Below, one piece after another: positions 45,647-54,369 of a stretch of 64,000 nucleotides of DNA. A program made the translations under genes and the position numbers. Numbering within the stretch: the stretch's first letter is position 1; every line of letters begins with the position of its first letter. The DNA comes from Rhizobium halophilum (GTDB lineage: Bacteria > Pseudomonadota > Alphaproteobacteria > Rhizobiales > Rhizobiaceae). Where the stretch lies: positions 248,001 through 312,000 of the forward strand of contig NZ_JAKJHS010000001.1 in NCBI RefSeq assembly GCF_021648825.1, in the 5' to 3' direction. Under the pieces are notes generated by a model. The model made no database searches. It was not told the DNA's origin and saw nothing but the letters and a program-made list of their open reading frames with translations.

Positions 45647-46591
45647 ATGCTTCTCGGCAGAACCGCCAACGGCCTTTACTGGATGTTCCGTTATATCGAG
45701 CGGGCCGAGAACATCGCCCGGCTGGTGGACGTTGGACTGCGCGTTTCCCTGACTCGCGCCGACAGCGGCGACGATGATTGGGAGGGGGTGCTGCAAAGCG
45801 CCGGCGCGCGGCAGGCCTACGCCCAGATCCACGACAAGGTGACGGCATCCGATGCCATCGACTACCTCCTTCGCGACAGCCACAATCCCTCCAGTGTGAT
45901 GTCCTGCATCGACGCCGGACGCAACAATGCCCGCATGGTCCGCACAGCCTTGACCCGGGAAACCTGGGAGGCGACCAATGAATGCTGGATCGACCTCAAG
46001 GCGCGGCTCGCCCGGCGGCTCAAGTCAGCGGATCTGCCGGAACTGATCGACGTCATCAAGCATCGCTGCGGCCTGATCCGCGGCGCCTTCCACGGCTCAA
46101 TGCTCAGGAACGAGATCTACAATTTCTCCCGCATCGGCACCTTCATCGAGCGGGCCGACAACACCAGCCGAATCCTCGACGTCAAATACTATGTTCTGCT
46201 GCCGGCCGTCAGCCAGGTTGGATCCGCCCTCGACAACATGCAGTGGGAATCGATCCTGCGGTCGGTCTCGGCGCACCGATCTTACGGTTGGGTCTATGAC
46301 GGGGAGTATCGCCCCGCAAACATCGCCGACTTCCTGATCTTGAACGTGCAGATGCCGCGGTCGCTTGCCTACAGCTATGACAAGATCGTCAGCAACCTGC
46401 ATCACCTCGAAGGGGACTACGCAATGCGGCCGCAGGCGATCGAAACAGCCGAGTCCATCCAGGCAACTCTCAAGTGCGGCAACATCAGCGAGATCATGGA
46501 CCAGGGGCTACATGAGTTTCTCGATGAGTTCGTCAGCCGGAACAACCGTCTAGGTGCGGAAATCTCTGAGGGCTATCGCTTCGACCAATAG
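45647..46591 (+). CDS. Alpha-E (DUF403) helical protein
   Basis: 314 residues, all-helical. MLLGRTANGLYWMFRYIERAENIARLVDVGL at the N-terminus and RIGTFIERADNTSRILDVKYY in the middle are two versions of the family's repeated ERAxNxxR motif, which defines the alpha-E domain. It always travels with ATP-grasp and transglutaminase-like genes; its activity is unknown. It starts 3 bases after the ATP-grasp stop. Confidence 0.92.
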   Translation: MLLGRTANGLYWMFRYIERAENIARLVDVGLRVSLTRADSGDDDWEGVLQSAGARQAYAQIHDKVTASDAIDYLLRDSHNPSSVMSCIDAGRNNARMVRTALTRETWEATNECWIDLKARLARRLKSADLPELIDVIKHRCGLIRGAFHGSMLRNEIYNFSRIGTFIERADNTSRILDVKYYVLLPAVSQVGSALDNMQWESILRSVSAHRSYGWVYDGEYRPANIADFLILNVQMPRSLAYSYDKIVSNLHHLEGDYAMRPQAIETAESIQATLKCGNISEIMDQGLHEFLDEFVSRNNRLGAEISEGYRFDQ

Positions 46592-46601
46592 GACCCGACC
46601 C

Positions 46602-47423
46602 ATGCGGCTGAACATTACCCACACGACAGAATACGCCTATGACCGACCGGTGGTCTATGCGCTCCAGCGCCTGCGGCTGACGCCGACCAATGGGCCGACG
46701 CAGACGGTGCTGGACTGGGAACTCACTGTTGACGGTGCAAAGGTAGAGACTGGTTACACCGACCAATACGGCAACCGCGTCGAACTTGTGTCCGTGGAAG
46801 GACCCGAACATACAATCAAAATCGTGGCCCGCGGGGAAGTGGAAACCCTTGACGCGGCGGGCGTGTTTGGACCCCACCAGGGCTTTTGCCCGCTATGGCT
46901 GTTCCTGCGGGACACGCCGCGCACCCACGCCGGACGGCTGGTGCGGGGCATCGCGAGATCTCTTCCGGCCGACAACGACCTGACGCGCATGCACGCGATG
47001 ATGAACGTCATTCACCAAGAGGTGGCTTACATGCCGGGCACCACCGACATCGCGACGACCGCGGAAGAGGCTCTCGAGGCGAAGTGCGGCGTCTGCCAGG
47101 ATCACGCGCACATCTTCATCAGCGCGGCACGCTCTCTCGGCATTCCAGCCCGCTATGTGTCCGGCTATCTGCTGATGGAGGACGTCGCCGAGCAGGTTGC
47201 CACGCACGCCTGGGCCGAAGCGTATCTGCCGGGCCTGGGATGGGTGGGGTTCGATGCAGCAAACAACATCTGCCCGGACGAACGCTATATCCGGATTGCA
47301 TCCGGCCTCTGCTATCGCGACGCAGCGCCCATCTCAGGCATGCGCATCGGCCCGGCCGCGGAAAACCTACATGTGGCTGTCAGGGTCCAGCCTTCAGCCA
47401 GCCAGCAACAGAGCCAGAGCTGA
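46602..47423 (+). CDS. Transglutaminase-like cysteine protease/ligase
   Basis: 273 residues. The N-terminal beta domain (MRLNITHTTEYAYDRPVVYALQRLRLTP) is followed by the transglutaminase core with Cys in AKCGVCQDHAHIFISAARSLGIPARYVSGYL (about residue 165), His in ATHAWAEAYLPGLGWVGFDAANN (about 205) and Asp in the same segment, forming the catalytic triad. The set of three (ATP-grasp, alpha-E, transglutaminase) suggests a pathway that makes and trims an amide-linked small molecule or peptide (inference). The start at 46602 is 10 bases after the alpha-E stop. Confidence 0.92.
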   Translation: MRLNITHTTEYAYDRPVVYALQRLRLTPTNGPTQTVLDWELTVDGAKVETGYTDQYGNRVELVSVEGPEHTIKIVARGEVETLDAAGVFGPHQGFCPLWLFLRDTPRTHAGRLVRGIARSLPADNDLTRMHAMMNVIHQEVAYMPGTTDIATTAEEALEAKCGVCQDHAHIFISAARSLGIPARYVSGYLLMEDVAEQVATHAWAEAYLPGLGWVGFDAANNICPDERYIRIASGLCYRDAAPISGMRIGPAAENLHVAVRVQPSASQQQSQS

Positions 47424-47452
47424 GGTTCAGGCGCCGCCCGCGAACCGGAACC

Positions 47453-47779
47453 TCATTCCGCCGCGCAAGCAGAAGGCGCAAGCTGGCGAAACCGCAGACG
47501 AAGCGTGTTATAAGCGGCCTGCATCATATCCATGTCGTGGAGATAACTCACGCCCGCCAGCGATACCATCACTTCGCCGACCGACCTCGCAACATCCTCC
47601 TTCGGATGCTCGGCGGCTTTGCGAAGGAGGTCCTGAGCCGCCACCTCCGTCCCGCCCAGCGCGTGATAGAGCATCAGAGAAGCCTGCAGCATCTGCTCGC
47701 GAAACTCGTGCGTCGTCACAGGCACGTCATCGGCTTCCAGATGAAACAATTGGATAGCGCGGTTCTGGATTTCGCTCAT
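47453..47779 (-). CDS. Small helical protein of unknown function
   Basis: 108 residues, no confident family. It is predicted helical, with FREQMLQASLMLYHALGG in the middle and VGEVMVSLAGVSYLHDMDMMQAAYNTLRLRF near the end. The latter faintly recalls MazG-like pyrophosphohydrolases, but the catalytic acidic cluster is missing, so I do not assign it. It converges with the transglutaminase gene, 29 bases between stops. Confidence 0.6.
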   Translation of the reverse strand: MSEIQNRAIQLFHLEADDVPVTTHEFREQMLQASLMLYHALGGTEVAAQDLLRKAAEHPKEDVARSVGEVMVSLAGVSYLHDMDMMQAAYNTLRLRFRQLAPSACAAE

Positions 47780-47956
47780 GGGGCACCGATGGAAAACAGT
47801 TGCGGGGAAGTCGACCCTAGCCCTCCTGGTTTGCAGGCGGTTAAACTTGATCCTACAAGTTTTCAGGAATGAGAATGAGGGTCCGAAGATAGCCTCGCCC
47901 GCGGCCGCAAGCCCGGCGAAATCCTCACATGCTTCAAGGGGTCATCAGGAGGCGCG

Positions 47957-48427
47957 ATGCTGTTCGGACGATCCGTATTTCAGTCGGTGCTGACGCGACT
48001 GGACGAAGAGGCGAAGGAAGAGGTGGCCGCCACCCCTCCGGGATTTCGTGTGGCCGGGCTGCCTTCCGGCTTCGTCGCGGCGACGGAGGAGAACACGTCA
48101 TTCAATCCTGCGCGCGCAGGTCTCGCCTATCGGGACGTTCTTGATAACCTTGCACCGTCCGAAGTGACGCCCTCGGCACCACCCGTCGAGGAGCAGCAGG
48201 TCCCAACCCATCTGCTGCGCCTGGATGAAGCCGATATCGCCGAAGATCTGGCGCTTGGCTCTGAGGAAACGACCGCCACGCTGGCGGAAAAGCGCCGCCA
48301 GTTCGCCAAGAACAATCACCCGGACCGGGTGCCGGAAGCCTGGCGCGACAGTGCGACGCTCCGCATGAAGACGGCAAATCTCCTGATCGACAGAGCCCTG
48401 CGGGAGCTCTACTGGCGTTCTTCCTGA
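47957..48427 (+). CDS. Small DnaJ-like protein with C-terminal J domain
   Basis: 156 residues. The N-terminal ~85 residues are unrecognised. The C-terminal ~65 residues resemble a J domain: LRLDEADIAEDLALG then EKRRQFAKNNHPDRVPEAWR with the essential HPD triad (about residue 122), ending in a helix with LLIDRALREL. J domains stimulate Hsp70 ATPase; the placement at the C-terminus is typical of rhizobial 'DnaJ-like' proteins of unknown client. GGAGG precedes the start. The stop overlaps the converging membrane-protein gene by 19 bases. Confidence 0.8.
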   Translation: MLFGRSVFQSVLTRLDEEAKEEVAATPPGFRVAGLPSGFVAATEENTSFNPARAGLAYRDVLDNLAPSEVTPSAPPVEEQQVPTHLLRLDEADIAEDLALGSEETTATLAEKRRQFAKNNHPDRVPEAWRDSATLRMKTANLLIDRALRELYWRSS

Positions 48428-48621
48428 TCCGTCGGCACCGCATTCCGTCTGCCGAACTCGTAAAACAGCTTGTAGGCAGCATACGCTCCTGCACCACCGA
48501 CGATCGTGCCCCAGAAGGGTTCGCCACTGTAGAACTCGAAGAATGCCCACGCGGCACAGACGCCGACGATCAGCAGCCGAGCCCAGAGCGGCTTGTAGAA
48601 GGGATGGTCGAGATCGATCAT
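48409..48621 (-). CDS. Small two-helix membrane protein
   Basis: 70 residues: MIDLDHPFYKPLWARLLIVG, a first membrane helix (about 13-32), GEPFWGTIVGGAGAYAAYKLF as a second (about 34-53), and a charged tail. AGGAG lies 9 bases before the start. It begins 4 bases after the ROK regulator's stop and is probably co-transcribed with it. No function is known; similar small proteins follow other rhizobial sugar regulators, but this is only an impression. Confidence 0.7.
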   Translation of the reverse strand: MIDLDHPFYKPLWARLLIVGVCAAWAFFEFYSGEPFWGTIVGGAGAYAAYKLFYEFGRRNAVPTDQEERQ

Positions 48622-48625
48622 TGCG

Positions 48626-49879
48626 TCATTCTCCTGCCGCCTGCATCGGTGCGCGCAGGGCCACGATATCATCGTCCAGACGGGAAAAGGCAAGACCGAG
48701 ATGACCTTCGTAGACCAGCGCAGGCTCATCTGCCACCACATCCAGTTGCGGCATGCCCGCAAGACGCACCACGTGAGTCTGCGCCAGACCCTCTTCGATG
48801 CCCGCCTGCAGAAGGTCGTAGTATCGTATGCCGGGTCCCGTGATGAAGATCGGCATGTGACCGTGCAGGCTCAGGAGCCGCGACGCGCCGTTGCCGAGCG
48901 CTATTCCTGCCTGCCGGAAGGCGAGTGCTGCCATCCGTTGCCCTCCGCGCGCCTGAACCGCGATTTTATCCACTTCCGCAAGCGGGACGAACTTTGCCGG
49001 AACCGTATCGAGCGGCACCTCAAAGGCCGCCCGCAGAACGGCATAAAACCCTGCGTAAGCTTCGATGCAACCCCGGGCGCCGCAGCGGCAGAGGGCGCCA
49101 CCCGGAATATGGAGCATGTGACCGAGGTTCGGCGAAGATATCTCGGTCTTCCCCTCTCCCATACGCCTGGCGATGCCAAGTCCGATACTGTGCCCCAAGG
49201 AGATCGCTGCGAGGCTCTCCGTCGGCCCGCCGGCGCGCGCCTGACGCTGTTGCAAAGCCTTCGCTACCAGCAGTGTCTCGTTGTTCAACACCGCCTTGTA
49301 GCCCCAGTCGCCACCAAGAGCGGTACGGAAATCCACCGTCTGTGCCCCAAGCATGGGTGACCAAACCAGCACCGGCTCCTGTGGACTGACGAGCCCCTTG
49401 CTGCTGAGGGAGACCAGAAGAACCTGCTCACGAGCCAAGGACGATCGCTCGACCAAGCGTTCCAGTCCCCCTGAGATTGCAGCAGTGAATTCTTCTGCGC
49501 TTCTCTCCTCTCGCCTTTCGGAGAAGCGATCGAGCAGTGTCCCGGCATAATCCACCAGAGAGAAGTTCAGCGAGTCGGAGGAGATGATGACGACGATCAG
49601 ATAACCGCATTCCCGATTTTGACTGAACATCACCCGCGGACGGCCTCGACCTGCTGCCGCCTGTTGTTCGCTTTTCTCAATGATGCGGTTGCGTTCGAGC
49701 TCGGCAGTGATGGCGGAGACCGTCGCCGATGACAGGCCCGTCGCCTCCGATATCTGCGTATGCGAGAGGCGCCCATCTCGGCGAAGCACCGAAAGAACCA
49801 GGGCGCTGTTCTGTTGCCGGACCAGCTCGGTATTCGACTTGGCCAGCATGAATGCCTGCGTCTCCTGCGGGTTCATCAT
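48626..49879 (-). CDS. xylR: ROK-family transcriptional repressor, XylR-type
   Basis: 417 residues. The N-terminal winged helix has LVRQQNSALVLSVLRRDGRLSHTQISEATGLSSATVSAI (about 18-58). The ROK sugar-kinase-like domain follows, with ISLGHSIGLGIARRMG and the zinc-binding cluster HIPGGALCRCGARGCIEAYAG (about 255-275). Such repressors bind palindromes and are released by the sugar. It is divergent from xylF, with a perfect 19-bp palindrome in the gap. The symbol is by context. Two ATGs in a row begin the gene. Confidence 0.85.
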   Translation of the reverse strand: MMNPQETQAFMLAKSNTELVRQQNSALVLSVLRRDGRLSHTQISEATGLSSATVSAITAELERNRIIEKSEQQAAAGRGRPRVMFSQNRECGYLIVVIISSDSLNFSLVDYAGTLLDRFSERREERSAEEFTAAISGGLERLVERSSLAREQVLLVSLSSKGLVSPQEPVLVWSPMLGAQTVDFRTALGGDWGYKAVLNNETLLVAKALQQRQARAGGPTESLAAISLGHSIGLGIARRMGEGKTEISSPNLGHMLHIPGGALCRCGARGCIEAYAGFYAVLRAAFEVPLDTVPAKFVPLAEVDKIAVQARGGQRMAALAFRQAGIALGNGASRLLSLHGHMPIFITGPGIRYYDLLQAGIEEGLAQTHVVRLAGMPQLDVVADEPALVYEGHLGLAFSRLDDDIVALRAPMQAAGE

Positions 49880-49947
49880 CCGATAGTCGAACAGGCGACA
49901 ATGCTCAACTCACCTGATTGACTCCCCGGAAAATCTCTGACAGTTAA

Positions 49948-49966
49948 TTTCTCGACTGTCGAGAAA
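49948..49966. promoter_or_regulatory. Perfect palindromic operator between the ROK repressor and xylF
   Basis: TTTCTCGAC-T-GTCGAGAAA, 9-bp arms around a single base, lies 85 bases before the xylF start and 69 bases before the repressor start. Its position and symmetry fit a ROK-repressor operator controlling both directions. Confidence 0.65.
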
Positions 49967-50051
49967 AAAGCGTTCGGCTTTGACTGGCAGCATATCTGGC
50001 GGGGGGAGAGCACGGAGGCTTTGGCCATCCGCCGTCACTCGGGAGGACACT

Positions 50052-51095
50052 ATGAAGTCTATCGTCAAGTTGATGGCTGGTGCAGCCATCGTCGTCACCA
50101 TGCAGACTGCAGCCTTGGCACAAGAGGATATGGTCGTTGGCGTTTCCTGGTCGAACTTCCAGGAAGAGCGCTGGAAGACCGACGAGGCCGCGATCAAGAA
50201 GGCGCTGGAAGAAGCCGGTGCCAAGTATATTTCCGCCGATGCTCAGTCGTCCGCTGCAAAGCAGCTGACGGATGTGGAATCGCTGATTTCGCAGGGTGCG
50301 GACGCCCTGATCGTTCTCGCCCAGGACAGCGATGCAATCGGTCCGGCCATCGAGAAGGCAACCGCTGAAGGCATTCCCGTGGTCGGCTACGACCGCCTGA
50401 TCGAAAACCCGGAAGCCTTCTACATCACCTTCGATAACAAGGAAGTCGGCCGCATGCAGGCCCGCGAAGTGTTCAAGGTGGCACCCGAAGGCAACTACGT
50501 CTTCATCAAGGGCTCCTCGTCCGATCCGAATGCGGACTTCCTCTTCTCGGGCCAGATGGAAGTGCTGCAGGAAGCCATCGACTCGGGCAAGATCAAGAAC
50601 GTCGGCGAAGCCTATACCGACGGCTGGAAGCCGGAGAACGCACAGCGCAACATGGAACAATTCCTGACGGCCAATAACAACGAAGTGGATGCGGTGGTTG
50701 CCTCCAACGACGGCACCGCCGGGGGCGCAATTGCCGCTCTGGACGCCCAGGGTCTTGCCGGCACCGTTCCGGTCTCCGGTCAGGATGCCGACAAGGCCGC
50801 GCTCAATCGCGTTGCCAGAGGCACGCAGACGGTCTCCGTCTGGAAGGACAGCCGCGAACTCGGCAAGAACGCTGCCGAAATCGCGCTTGCGCTCGCCGGC
50901 GGCAAGACCAAGGACGAGATCGAAGATGTCCAGACCTTCAGCGGCGGCCCGAAGGGCGCTGAGATGAAGTCTGTCTTCCTTGCGCCGCTGCCGATTACCA
51001 AGGACAACCTCGACGTTGTCATCGATGCTGGCTGGATCAGCAAGGAAGAAGCATGCCAGGGCGTCCAGGCAGGCTCCGTCGAGGCCTGCAACTAA
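50052..51095 (+). CDS. xylF: Xylose-type ABC transporter, periplasmic substrate-binding protein
   Basis: 347 residues. The signal peptide is [23 protein letters not shown]. The mature protein is a periplasmic-binding-protein-like I domain close to Xyl[61 protein letters not shown] and [34 protein letters not shown]. The sugar-contacting segments resemble D-xylose binders. The gene is preceded by GGGAGGAC. It heads xylF-xylH-xylG and is followed by a strong hairpin. Confidence 0.9.
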   Translation: MKSIVKLMAGAAIVVTMQTAALAQEDMVVGVSWSNFQEERWKTDEAAIKKALEEAGAKYISADAQSSAAKQLTDVESLISQGADALIVLAQDSDAIGPAIEKATAEGIPVVGYDRLIENPEAFYITFDNKEVGRMQAREVFKVAPEGNYVFIKGSSSDPNADFLFSGQMEVLQEAIDSGKIKNVGEAYTDGWKPENAQRNMEQFLTANNNEVDAVVASNDGTAGGAIAALDAQGLAGTVPVSGQDADKAALNRVARGTQTVSVWKDSRELGKNAAEIALALAGGKTKDEIEDVQTFSGGPKGAEMKSVFLAPLPITKDNLDVVIDAGWISKEEACQGVQAGSVEACN

Positions 51096-51121
51096 GCAAG
51101 GTCCACAAGACTGACCAAGCT

Positions 51122-51154
51122 CCCGACGCTGCGCGAACATCGCGTAGCGTCGGG
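51122..51154 (+). other. Intercistronic hairpin between xylF and xylH
   Basis: A 15-bp stem (51122-51136 with 51140-51154, one G-T pair) closed by a 3-base loop. It starts 26 bases after the xylF stop, with no T-tract. Such structures after binding-protein genes protect the upstream mRNA and reduce read-through, giving excess binding protein over permease. Confidence 0.65.
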
Positions 51155-51268
51155 CTCCATCATGACGAGGCAGAGCCGCAGACCTGCGGCCGGCTGCCTT
51201 AAGCCGGCGCGGCGATCCACCCCAAGGTGGCAGTTCAACCGCGTCACCAAGGGGTGGGAACGGCGGGA

Positions 51269-52582
51269 ATGGCCGATACAATGCAAACGACGACAACGAC
51301 CACTCCGCGCCAGGCGGAGACCAATCCGGTAACGCGTTTTTTCCGCGCCACCGAAGTGGATACCCGGCTGCTCGGCATGATCGCTGCTCTGCTGATCATC
51401 TGGGTCGGCTTTCACATCCTCACGGACGGTCTGTTCCTGACACCGCGCAACCTGTGGAACCTGACGGTCCAGACCTCGTCCGTCGCCGTCATGGCAACCG
51501 GCATGGTGCTCGTCATCGTCACCCGCAACATCGATCTGTCCGTCGGCTCCATCTTGGGCTTTACCGGAATGATCATGGGCGTGATGCAGGCGCAGATACT
51601 GCCTGAGTTGCTGGGCTTCGGGCATCCTGCGATTTGGGCGCTGGCGCTGCTCTCGGGGCTGGCGGTCGGCGCAATGGTCGGCACGCTGCACGGCGTGATC
51701 ATCGCCTTCCTGGGCGTTCCCTCCTTCATCGTCACCCTGGGCGGCCTCCTGGTTTGGCGCGGCGCCACCTGGTTCGTGACAAGCGGCCAGACAGTCGCCC
51801 CGATGGATCCCACCTTCCGGCTAATGGGAGGCGGCACTTCAGGTTCGATCGGCGCTGGCTGGAGCTGGGTTCTCGGTCTTGCCGCCTGCGCGGCTCTGAT
51901 CGCGGCCATCGTCAACGCCCGCCGCCAGCGCAAGCGCTTCGCTTTCCCGCGCAAGCCCGTCTGGGCCGAATATGTGATCGGCGCCATCGGCTGCCTGACC
52001 GTGCTCGGCGTCGTGCTGGTCGCCAACAGCTACTATTGGCCGACGGCGATTGCTCGCCGCTATGCCGAAGCCAACAGCATCGCCTGGCCGGAGGGTGGCC
52101 TTTTGATCTCCCACGGGATTGCCGTCCCGGTCCTGATCGCCATCGGCGTCGGCATCGTCATGACCTTCATCGCCACCCGCCTTCGCTTCGGCCGATATGT
52201 CTTTGCCATCGGCGGTAATCCCGAAGCTGCGGAATTGGCAGGCATCAAGACCCGCTGGGTGACGGTCCGCATCTTCGCGCTCATGGGCATGCTTGCCGCC
52301 ATTGCCGCCGCTATTTCCACCGCACGCCTCAACGCGGCGACCAACGCGCAGGGCGAACTCGACGAGCTCTACACGATCGCGGCTGCGGTGATCGGCGGAA
52401 CCTCGCTTTCGGGCGGCATGGGCACGATTGCGGGCGCCATGCTTGGTGCGCTGGTCATGCAATCTCTCCAGTCCGGCATGGTCCTGCTCGGCATCGACAC
52501 GCCGCTGCAGCGCATCGTCGTCGGCGCGGTCCTGGTGCTCGCCGTCTGGCTTGACACCGTCTACCGCGCCCGCGCCAAGTAA
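51269..52582 (+). CDS. xylH: Xylose-type ABC transporter permease
   Basis: 437 residues, BPD_transp_2 family, ~10 membrane segments. TGMVLVIVTRNIDLSVGSILGFTGM (about 75-100), FLGVPSFIVTLGGLLVWRGATWFVTSGQT, then a long mid-insertion with YAEANSIAWPEGGLL, FAIGGNPEAAELAGIKTRWV and the EAA-like region with IGGTSLSGGMGTIAGAMLGALVMQSLQSGM. Length and the internal insertion match XylH better than RbsC (~320 residues). The start at 51269 has an AAGGGG-type site 12 bases upstream; an ATG 4 codons later is also possible. Confidence 0.9.
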   Translation: MADTMQTTTTTTPRQAETNPVTRFFRATEVDTRLLGMIAALLIIWVGFHILTDGLFLTPRNLWNLTVQTSSVAVMATGMVLVIVTRNIDLSVGSILGFTGMIMGVMQAQILPELLGFGHPAIWALALLSGLAVGAMVGTLHGVIIAFLGVPSFIVTLGGLLVWRGATWFVTSGQTVAPMDPTFRLMGGGTSGSIGAGWSWVLGLAACAALIAAIVNARRQRKRFAFPRKPVWAEYVIGAIGCLTVLGVVLVANSYYWPTAIARRYAEANSIAWPEGGLLISHGIAVPVLIAIGVGIVMTFIATRLRFGRYVFAIGGNPEAAELAGIKTRWVTVRIFALMGMLAAIAAAISTARLNAATNAQGELDELYTIAAAVIGGTSLSGGMGTIAGAMLGALVMQSLQSGMVLLGIDTPLQRIVVGAVLVLAVWLDTVYRARAK

Positions 52583-52597
52583 ACAGGAGTTCTGATC

Positions 52598-53383
52598 GTG
52601 ACGGACCAACCCACTCCTCTCGTGGAAATGAAGAATATTTCCATCGCCTTCGGCGGGATCCATGCCGTAGAAGATGCCAGCATCGATCTCTATCCGGGGG
52701 AAGTCGTGGCGCTGCTCGGACATAACGGAGCCGGCAAGTCGACGCTGATCAAGATCCTGTCAGGGGCCTATCGCCGGGATGCCGGAGACATCCTCATCAA
52801 CGGCGAGCCGGCGGAAATCAAGAACCCGCGTGATGCCAAGCACTACGGCATCGAGACGATCTACCAGACGCTTGCCGTCGCCGACAACGTCGACGCCGCC
52901 GCCAATCTCTACCTCGGCCGCGAGCTGCAAACCCCTTGGGGGACGCTGGACGACGTTGCGATGGAGGCCAATGCCCGCGAGGTAATGGGCAGGCTCAACC
53001 CCAACTTCAAGCGGTTCAAGGAGCCGGTGAAGGCGCTTTCGGGTGGGCAGCGTCAGTCGGTGGCGATTGCGCGTGCGATCCTCTTCGACGCACGCATCCT
53101 GATCATGGACGAGCCGACGGCAGCCCTCGGGCCCCAGGAAACCGCGCAGGTGGGCGACCTGATCAAGCAGCTGAAGCGCGAAGGGATCGGCATCTTCCTG
53201 ATCAGCCATGACATCCACGACGTGTTCGATCTTGCCGACCGCGTCTTTGTGATGAAGAACGGCCAGGTGGTGGGCCATGCCCGCACGCAGGATGTGACGA
53301 AGGACGAAGTGCTCGGCATGATCATCCTCGGCAAGTGCCCGCCAGGCGCCACCCCGGGCCCCGGCGCCATGGTGGCCGCCTGA
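52598..53383 (+). CDS. xylG: Xylose-type ABC transporter ATPase, single-domain, GTG start
   Basis: 261 residues with one nucleotide-binding domain: Walker [13 protein letters not shown] (about 39-50), Q-loop IYQTLAV, signature [14 protein letters not shown] (about 146-159), Walker [12 protein letters not shown] and the H-loop His in LISHDIHDV. Canonical XylG and RbsA have two such domains (~500 residues); single-domain versions (as in FrcA) occur in rhizobia and must dimerise. GTG start at 52598 with ACAGGAGT 8 bases upstream. Confidence 0.9.
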   Translation: MTDQPTPLVEMKNISIAFGGIHAVEDASIDLYPGEVVALLGHNGAGKSTLIKILSGAYRRDAGDILINGEPAEIKNPRDAKHYGIETIYQTLAVADNVDAAANLYLGRELQTPWGTLDDVAMEANAREVMGRLNPNFKRFKEPVKALSGGQRQSVAIARAILFDARILIMDEPTAALGPQETAQVGDLIKQLKREGIGIFLISHDIHDVFDLADRVFVMKNGQVVGHARTQDVTKDEVLGMIILGKCPPGATPGPGAMVAA

Positions 53384-53396
53384 TACAGAACAAAGG

Positions 53397-53421
53397 GACC
53401 GGCATGCCGAGCCTGCCGGTC
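53397..53421. terminator. Hairpin between xylG and the converging SDR gene
   Basis: GACCGGCA (53397-53404) and TGCCGGTC (53414-53421) form an 8-bp perfect stem, followed by TTCCC. It lies 13 bases after the xylG stop. Confidence 0.55.
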
Positions 53422-53431
53422 TTCCCTCGCC

Positions 53432-54130
53432 TCACCACTGAATGACGCTGCCGTCATAGGCAAAGAAGCCGCCGCTCTGGGCACGCTCCAGTTGATCGAG
53501 CACCTCCAGCAGCAGGGCTGCCGACTGATCCGGCGAAAGCCGGTTGCACCGGGCGCCGTAGGGCTCCGAGAGCGACGTCGCAACCGTGCCGGGATGGAGC
53601 GCTGCAACCACAGCGTTGGGATGGGTGCGACGGGCCTCAATGGCGGCGGTGCGCACGATCTGGTTGAGCGCAGCCTTCGAGGCCCGGTAGGATATCCAGC
53701 CGCCGAGCCGGTTGTCGCCGATCGACCCGACACGCGCCGAGAGCGTCGCGAACAAGGCTCTCTCCTGACGGCTCAGAAGCGGCAGGACGTGCTTCATCAG
53801 CAATGCTGGTCCAATCGCGTTGACGGCAAACTGTCGTGCCATGGCCGCCGGATCGAGTGTCCGGATCGTCTTTTCGGGGCCGGTCCCGTCGATCGTCAGC
53901 GCTCCGGTTGCATCGAAGACCAGATCGAAGCTCCCTGCCCGCCCCAGCCGGTCAACCGCCTCCGCCACCGATGCCTCGTCGGTCACGTCGAAACCGGGAT
54001 CGCCGCGACGCGAGAGCGTCTCGAGCGCGCCGCACCGGGAATCCTGGCGCAACTGCGCGGCGATCGCAGCTCCGATCCCGCCGCTCGCGCCGATCACCAG
54101 CGCACGATAATCCTGTTTCAGTGATCGCAC
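53432..54130 (-). CDS. Short-chain dehydrogenase/reductase, CsgA-like, GTG start
   Basis: 232 residues. [21 protein letters not shown] at the N-terminus is the nucleotide-binding site; the catalytic Ser is in [18 protein letters not shown], with Tyr-x3-Lys in [30 protein letters not shown] and the end [13 protein letters not shown] match the SDR subgroup related to CsgA/YciK-type reductases of unknown substrate. The GTG at 54130 has AAAGGA 8 bases upstream; the open frame before it lacks homology. It is the last chromosomal gene before the tRNA. Confidence 0.85.
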   Translation of the reverse strand: MRSLKQDYRALVIGASGGIGAAIAAQLRQDSRCGALETLSRRGDPGFDVTDEASVAEAVDRLGRAGSFDLVFDATGALTIDGTGPEKTIRTLDPAAMARQFAVNAIGPALLMKHVLPLLSRQERALFATLSARVGSIGDNRLGGWISYRASKAALNQIVRTAAIEARRTHPNAVVAALHPGTVATSLSEPYGARCNRLSPDQSAALLLEVLDQLERAQSGGFFAYDGSVIQW

Positions 54131-54292
54131 GACCGAATCCTTTCCCTGCACGGCATTAAGACTTCCCCGTAGCACCGGTTTCACCACCCCGGCGATTTTC
54201 CGCCTGCGCCACGCCAAGAGGCATTGATGCGGCCCCCATCCTGAGGTAAGGAACTGCCATCGGAGCGGCGAGTCATCCTCGCCCGTCGGTTA

Positions 54293-54369
54293 GCACCCGT
54301 AGCTCAGCTGGATAGAGTGTTGGATTCCGATTCCAAAGGTCACAGGTTCGAATCCTGTCGGGTGCGCCA
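54293..54369 (+). tRNA. tRNA-Arg (anticodon CCG)
   Basis: 77 bases fold as a cloverleaf. Acceptor GCACCCG pairs with CGGGTGC; the D-arm is in GCTCAGCTGGATAGAGT. The anticodon stem TTGGA/TCCAA carries loop TTCCGAT (anticodon CCG). The T-arm is ACAGG-TTCGAAT-CCTGT, the discriminator is G, and CCA is encoded. Its 3' half is the insertion point of the mobile element that follows: the recombinase's stop codon lies inside it. Confidence 0.95.
54340..54369. other. Probable attachment-site core (attL) in the 3' part of tRNA-Arg
   Basis: The region shared by the tRNA 3' end and the 3' end of the recombinase gene. A copy of part of it is expected at the far end of the element, outside this window, as the other half of the direct repeat. 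Confidence 0.6.

Noticed and set aside
44204..45883. A 559-codon open frame antisense to the ATP-grasp and alpha-E genes
   Set aside because: No recognisable domains, no ribosome site, and the sense strand encodes well-known families.
47453..47779. MazG-like pyrophosphohydrolase assignment for the small helical protein
   Set aside because: Only a short stretch (VGEVMVSLAGVSYLHDMD) recalls the family, and the catalytic ExxE...D set is not seen.
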